From Anaerolineales bacterium (GTDB lineage: Bacteria; Chloroflexota; Anaerolineae; Anaerolineales; E44-bin32): DNA of 18,487 nucleotides. The notes beneath the pieces are model-generated. The model made no database searches, had not been told where the DNA came from, and worked only from the letters and a program-made list of their open reading frames with translations. Below are positions 14,303 to 18,487 of this stretch, piece after piece. The stretch lies in assembly GCA_023250385.1 (NCBI GenBank), contig JAHFAU010000019.1:1-18487 (forward strand), in the 5' to 3' direction. Within the stretch, counting starts at the first letter, position 1. Every line of letters begins with the position of its first letter. The position numbers and the translations under genes were made by a program.

Positions 14303-15849
14303 ATCACAATTCCGATCACGGGAACTTGGAAGAACTTCGCAGTCAGGCGCGGCAGGCCGGAGGCGCCGACCGGATCGATGCACAACACCAGCGCGGCCGG
14401 CTCACCGCTCGCGAACGGCTGGAGCTGCTGCTGGACAAGGGCTCGTTCCGCGAGACGGACATGTTTGTCACCCACCGCACTCAGGATTTCGGTCTAGACG
14501 AGCGCAAATATCTGAGCGACAGTGTCGTCACCGGTTGGGGGACCATCGAAGGCCGCTTGACCTACGTCTTCTCGCAGGATTTCACGGTCTTCGGGGGCAG
14601 CCTGGGTGAAGTGCACTCGGAAAAGATCGTAAAGATCATGGACATGGCCATCAAGAACGGCGCACCCTTGATCGGGATCAACGACTCGGGCGGGGCCCGG
14701 ATCCAAGAGGGAGTCGTTTCACTCGGCGGCTACGCCGACATTTTTCTGCGCAACACCCTAGCCTCCGGAGTGATCCCTCAGATCAGCGCCATCTTGGGGC
14801 CCTCCGCCGGAGGTGCAGTGTACTCGCCAGCCCTCACCGACTTCGTTTTCATGGCACGGAAGTCGTCCTACATGTTCGTCACCGGACCAGATGTCGTTCG
14901 ATCGGTGACCCATGAAGAGGTCGACTTCGAGGAGCTGGGCGGGGCCGATGTGCACGCGGGCATTTCCGGGGTCTGCCACTATGTGGCCGCCTCGGAAGCC
15001 GATTGCCTCTACATGATTCGAGTCTTGTTGTCCTATCTGCCGCAGAACAATATGGAAGACCCTCCATTCGTACCTTCGGCCGATGACCGATTGCGCACCG
15101 AAGCCGCCCTCGATACCATCGTGCCCGACGATTCAAGCAAACCCTATGACATTCGCGATGTCGTGCGCCTGGTGATCGACGGCGGGACTTTCCTGGAGAT
15201 GCACGAGGCCTTCGCCCAGAACATCGTGGTTGGGTTCGCCCGGATGGGAGGGCACAGCATTGGAGTCGTCGCCAATCAGCCGGCGGTGCTAGCTGGAGTA
15301 CTGGATATCAACGCTTCGGTCAAGGCCGCCCGCTTCGTCCGATTCTGCGATGCCTTCAACATCCCCCTCGTCACTTTCGTCGATGTGCCTGGTTTCCTGC
15401 CGGGGACCAGCCAGGAGCACGGAGGCATCATCCGCAGCGGCGCCAAGCTGCTGTACGCCTATTGCGAGGCCACTGTCCCCAAGCTGACCGTGGTCACCCG
15501 CAAGGCATACGGTGGCGCTTACTGTGTGATGTCCTCGAAACACATCCGAGGCGACCTGAACCTGGCCTGGCCGACCGCCGAGATTGCGGTGATGGGACCC
15601 GAGGGTGCGGTGAGCATCATCTTCCGCAAGGAACTCGCCGAAGCGGAAGATCCCGATAAGCGCAAAGCCGAGCTGGTTGCGGAATACCGCACCAAGTTCG
15701 CGCATCCCTACGTCAGCGCCTCGCGTGGTTACATCGACGACGTCATCGAGCCTCGTTTCACCCGCCCCCACTTGATCAACGCCCTCGAGATGCTCTCCAA
15801 CAAGCGCGACTCCAACCCTGCCAAGAAGCATGGCAATATCCCGCTTTAG
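14299..15849 (+). CDS. Acyl-CoA carboxylase carboxyltransferase (beta) subunit, probably propionyl-CoA carboxylase
   Basis: A 516-residue carboxyltransferase that moves CO2 from carboxybiotin to an acyl-CoA. It contains the two crotonase-like halves: N-terminal half with RLTARERLELLLDKGSF, FGGSLGEVHSEKI, INDSGGARIQEGV and the oxyanion GPSAGGAVYSPAL (168-179); C-terminal half with GVVANQPAVLAGVLDINAS, VDVPGFLPGTSQEHGGIIR, KAYGGAYCVMSSKH and LAWPTAEIAVMGPEGAV. This size and motif set match PccB/AccD5-like subunits, not bacterial AccA/AccD. At the position known to steer acetyl versus propionyl choice (Asp in actinobacterial PccB, Ile in AccB) it has C409, so the substrate is uncertain. An AGGAG lies 8 nt before the ATG, which also overlaps the previous stop. 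Biotin carboxylase and carrier genes follow downstream. Confidence 0.93.
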   Translation: MNHNSDHGNLEELRSQARQAGGADRIDAQHQRGRLTARERLELLLDKGSFRETDMFVTHRTQDFGLDERKYLSDSVVTGWGTIEGRLTYVFSQDFTVFGGSLGEVHSEKIVKIMDMAIKNGAPLIGINDSGGARIQEGVVSLGGYADIFLRNTLASGVIPQISAILGPSAGGAVYSPALTDFVFMARKSSYMFVTGPDVVRSVTHEEVDFEELGGADVHAGISGVCHYVAASEADCLYMIRVLLSYLPQNNMEDPPFVPSADDRLRTEAALDTIVPDDSSKPYDIRDVVRLVIDGGTFLEMHEAFAQNIVVGFARMGGHSIGVVANQPAVLAGVLDINASVKAARFVRFCDAFNIPLVTFVDVPGFLPGTSQEHGGIIRSGAKLLYAYCEATVPKLTVVTRKAYGGAYCVMSSKHIRGDLNLAWPTAEIAVMGPEGAVSIIFRKELAEAEDPDKRKAELVAEYRTKFAHPYVSASRGYIDDVIEPRFTRPHLINALEMLSNKRDSNPAKKHGNIPL

Positions 15850-16801
15850 GACAACCGCTCGGGCCAGGTTAGCTGCTTATTCGAGGTTTCCTTGGTCATT
15901 GGGAATAGCTCTCGGATTGCTGCTGTTCTTCGCGCCACATCCCGAATGGCACCTGGATCTCGCATTGTTCCGAGAGCAGAATGAGATCCTGCGCTACCCG
16001 GTCTATGCCCATTGGCTCTTTTCCCTGCTGGGCCGGATTCCTGAGCAGGCGGCCTACCTGGCCCTCTCGCTCGGCAGCATTGCCGGCCTTTACCTGGCAG
16101 TGCGGGCCTTCGGCGGTGTGCACTGGATGGTGTTCACCTCGTTCGCTTTCGCCTGGATCCTCTTTTATGGGCAGCTCGACGGCCTGGTCGCCGGCGGCCT
16201 GGGGCTGGCCTGGTGGGCCTCTCGGCGAAGTCGCCCAGTCCTGGCGGGCGCCGGTCTGATCCTGGCGAGCATCAAACCGCAGCTGTCGCTTCCAGCCTGC
16301 CTCACGCTCTTATGATGGTCCCCTTCTCGATCCAAGTCGCTCCTGATCCCTGGGGCGGTTTTGCTCGTCTCCTTTCTGACATCCGGCTTCTGGATTCCAG
16401 GCTGGATCGGCGAACTCCAGGACATCGACCACCTGGTGCTGTTGTCCCGCAATCTGTCTTTCTGGCCGCAAGTGGGGAACTGGATCTTTCTGATCTGGCC
16501 ACTGGTCCTCGCCTTACCCGCCTCGAAGGAGCGCAGATTGGTCGCGGTGCTGGCCGGCACCGCGCTTTCAAGCCCCTATTTCCCGCTCCCTTCGGCGGTG
16601 CTCATCCTGGCGCTGGCCGTGCCGTGGTGGGCATGGGGGATCGTTCAGCTGCCAATGTCAAGCTTTCTAATCGGGTCGTGGATATACTTCGTAGGCAAGG
16701 CGTTGCCCGTGAGTCTGCTGCTTTGGGCGTTGTGGCCAGGGCTGCGCGGTGTGCTTCGCCGCTCGGCAGCCCAGGATCGGAGCCGGTCGAATGTTCAATA
16801 A
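15830..16801 (+). pseudogene. GT87/DUF2029-like membrane glycosyltransferase interrupted by one in-frame TGA
   Basis: Reading one frame throughout gives 323 codons of hydrophobic membrane protein, broken only by TGA at 16313-16315 (codon 162). Upstream part: WHLDLALFREQ (40-50, with candidate catalytic D43), FYGQLDGLVAGGLGLAWW and LASIKPQLSLP, a pattern common in GT87 polyprenyl-phosphate-mannose transferases. Directly after the stop the same frame continues with WSPSRSKSLLIPGAVLLVSFL, a plausible next loop and membrane helix, and runs to TAA 16799-16801. The start overlaps the carboxyltransferase gene by 20 bp and the end overlaps the biotin carboxylase start by 11 bp. A recent nonsense mutation or a base error is more likely than two genes: no good restart site follows, the nearest being a TTG at 16361. 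Confidence 0.7.
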
Positions 16802-18299
16802 GGTCTTGATCGCCAACCGGGGCGAGATCGCAGTGCGCATAATTCGAGCCTGCCGCGAGCTGGGTCTCAAGACCGTGGCCGTATATTCCGAGGTCGATCG
16901 ATCCGCGCTGCATGTGCGTCAATCCGACGAGGCCTATCTGCTGGGCCCGCCGGCATCCCGCGACTCCTACCTGCGCGGCGATAAGATCATCGAAATTGCC
17001 AAGCGGTCCGGGGTCGGCGCGATCCATCCCGGCTATGGGTTCCTGGCGGAGCGGGAGGATTTCGCTCAGGCGGTGCAGGAGGCCGGATTGATTTTCATCG
17101 GCCCGCGCCCTTCGGCGATTGCGGCGATGGGCGACAAGGCCGTCGCCCGAGCAACCGTGGCGGCCGCCGGCATTCCAGTTGTCCCCGGTACCGAAGGGGA
17201 GGGCAACCTGCGAGATGAGGAGTTGCTGGCGATCGCGCCGCAGATCGGCTTTCCTTTGCTCATCAAAGCCACCGCCGGCGGCGGGGGAAAGGGCATGCGA
17301 GAGGTCGATCGGCTGGAGGCGATGCCCGGACTGCTGATTGCGGCCCGGCGGGAAGCCGAAGCCGCCTTCGGGGATGGGAACGTCTATCTGGAGAAGGTGA
17401 TTTCGGAGGCCCGCCACATCGAGTTTCAGATCTTGGCCGACACCTACGGCAACGTGATCCATCTGGGCGAGCGCGAGTGTTCACTCCAGCGGCGCCATCA
17501 AAAGTTGCTGGAGGAGTCACCCTCCCCGTTCATGGACGACGAACTGCGCGCGCGAATGGGTGAGTTGGCCTGCCGGGCGGCCCGCTCGGTCGACTACCTG
17601 AACGCCGGGACGATCGAATTCCTGGTCGAGGCCAATCGCAACTTCTATTTCCTGGAAATGAACACCCGGCTGCAGGTCGAACACCCGGTCACCGAGATGG
17701 TAACCGGGGTGGATATCGTGCGGGAGCAAATCCGAATCGCCCGAGGCCGCCGGCTGCGCTACAGGCAAGATCAAATCGAGCTGAATGGCTGGGCGCTGGA
17801 GTGCCGGATCAATGCCGAAGATCCACACAACAGCTTTCGCCCGAGCACCGGTCAGCTGACCAGCGTGATTCCACCCAGCGGCCCAGGCGTCCGGGTGGAC
17901 ACCGGGGTGTACGCTGGCTTCACGATCACCCCTTACTACGACTCGCTGATTTCCAAGCTCATCTGCTGGGGCGAGACTCGGGGCGAGGCCATCCTGCGAA
18001 TGCGCCGGGCACTGGAGGAGTTCCGAATCTTGGGAGTCCGGACGAACATCCCCTTCCACCAGCAGCTGCTCGACTCGCACCGCTTTATGGGTGGTCAGTT
18101 CGACACTCGTTTCGTGGAAGAGCGATTCCAGCTCGAACAACCGGGGAAGGTCGAAGGCAAGCTGGCGTTGATTGCGGCCGTGCTGGCCACGCTGGTGACT
18201 CATCGGGAAACCCAACAGGCCGCCCAGATTGTGCGGCGAAGCGCACGCGACACGAGCAACTGGAAATGGGTAGGCCGCTGGGAACGGATGCACCGCTGA
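16791..18299 (+). CDS. accC: Biotin carboxylase subunit of acyl-CoA carboxylase
   Basis: A 502-residue ATP-grasp enzyme that carboxylates carrier-bound biotin from bicarbonate and ATP. The residues known from E. coli AccC appear almost in register: K116, K159, the glycine loop GGGGKGMR (163-170), H209, E276, E289, R293 and E297 in NTRLQVEHPVTE, and R339. The N-terminus is MFNKVLIANRGEIAVRIIRA. It is about 50 residues longer than AccC; the tail ending in SNWKWVGRWERM resembles the linker region of propionyl-CoA carboxylase alpha chains just before the carrier domain, which here seems to be a separate gene. The ATG at 16791 is preceded by GGAG at 8 nt and overlaps the upstream gene by 11 bp. 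Upstream in-frame ATG (16749) lacks homology. Confidence 0.95.
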   Translation: MFNKVLIANRGEIAVRIIRACRELGLKTVAVYSEVDRSALHVRQSDEAYLLGPPASRDSYLRGDKIIEIAKRSGVGAIHPGYGFLAEREDFAQAVQEAGLIFIGPRPSAIAAMGDKAVARATVAAAGIPVVPGTEGEGNLRDEELLAIAPQIGFPLLIKATAGGGGKGMREVDRLEAMPGLLIAARREAEAAFGDGNVYLEKVISEARHIEFQILADTYGNVIHLGERECSLQRRHQKLLEESPSPFMDDELRARMGELACRAARSVDYLNAGTIEFLVEANRNFYFLEMNTRLQVEHPVTEMVTGVDIVREQIRIARGRRLRYRQDQIELNGWALECRINAEDPHNSFRPSTGQLTSVIPPSGPGVRVDTGVYAGFTITPYYDSLISKLICWGETRGEAILRMRRALEEFRILGVRTNIPFHQQLLDSHRFMGGQFDTRFVEERFQLEQPGKVEGKLALIAAVLATLVTHRETQQAAQIVRRSARDTSNWKWVGRWERMHR

Positions 18300-18365
18300 G
18301 CCGGCCCGGCCTATGCGACCATTCCGACGAGCGCTACTCGGCGCACTTGATCTCGGATCGCACCG

Positions 18366-18487
18366 ATGAAGTACCTCGCCACCATCGGCGACCGGACCTT
18401 CGAGATCGAAATCAATGCCGAGGGCGAGATCCTGGCGGATGGACACTTGCTGGCGGTCGACTTTCACTCGGTTGCCGACGAACCGGT
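18366..18487 (+). CDS. Probable biotin carboxyl carrier protein, N-terminal fragment
   Basis: Only about 40 residues are inside the window: it begins MKYLATIGDRTFEIEIN and continues with a DGHLLAVDF-like strand. This beta-strand pattern resembles the segment in front of the biotinyl domain in split acyl-CoA carboxylases. The biotinylation motif (usually MKM) would lie beyond the window edge, so the assignment rests on position and on the N-terminal pattern. It starts 66 bp after the biotin carboxylase stop, on the same strand; the gap has no obvious terminator. If correct it completes the carboxylase with the beta and biotin carboxylase subunits. Confidence 0.7.
   Translation, partial: MKYLATIGDRTFEIEINAEGEILADGHLLAVDFHSVADEP

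Noticed and set aside
16313..16315. TGA as a selenocysteine codon or as Trp by an altered code
   Set aside because: The site is in a membrane-protein loop, with no evident SECIS-like hairpin just downstream, and other genes in the window use TGA as a normal stop.
16312..16809. ATGA at 16312 as a coupled start of a second gene
   Set aside because: That ATG is in a different frame, whose translation is Arg/Pro-rich without membrane helices; the real coding signal continues in the original frame.

Overview
The window (18.5 kb, high GC, tightly packed) reads like a chromosomal segment of a Chloroflexota bacterium, probably Anaerolineae-like. This is inferred from: a lipoprotein with a Thr/Ser/Pro-rich linker; a HIT protein opening with WAPWRM; the full gatC-gatA-gatB set; repeated coenzyme A chemistry; and membrane glycosyltransferases. 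I see no phage, IS, CRISPR or RNA gene.

Left part, 1-4780. The 3' end of a penicillin acylase-family gene (+) meets, tail to tail, a one-TM small protein and a biotin-protein ligase (both -). A short divergent promoter region separates birA from a HIT hydrolase gene (+). Next come a thiolase and a 3-hydroxyacyl-CoA dehydrogenase gene (+), 3 bp apart, which together interconvert acetyl-CoA, acetoacetyl-CoA and 3-hydroxybutyryl-CoA.

Middle, 4781-11185. A lipoprotein with a TolB-like propeller (+) converges on the gatCAB operon (-), whose genes overlap by 4 and 8 bp. gatC is divergent from an acyl-CoA dehydrogenase gene (+). The 88-bp intergenic region there carries a very good extended -10 and a perfect 9-bp inverted repeat. 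A 212-bp spacer follows, bounded by small CGCTAGCG palindromes.

Right part, 11186-18487. Seven same-strand genes are spaced or overlapping like one operon: GT-C glycosyltransferase, MDR oxidoreductase, four-TM protein, acyl-CoA carboxylase carboxyltransferase (beta), a GT87/DUF2029-like membrane protein interrupted by one in-frame TGA, biotin carboxylase, and the start of what appears to be the biotin carrier subunit. The three carboxylase parts should act together, probably as a propionyl-/acetyl-CoA carboxylase, and the birA product would charge the carrier. The most unusual feature is that membrane-protein genes are threaded between carboxylase subunits by overlapping start and stop codons. 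I do not see a clearly new defence or mobile system.
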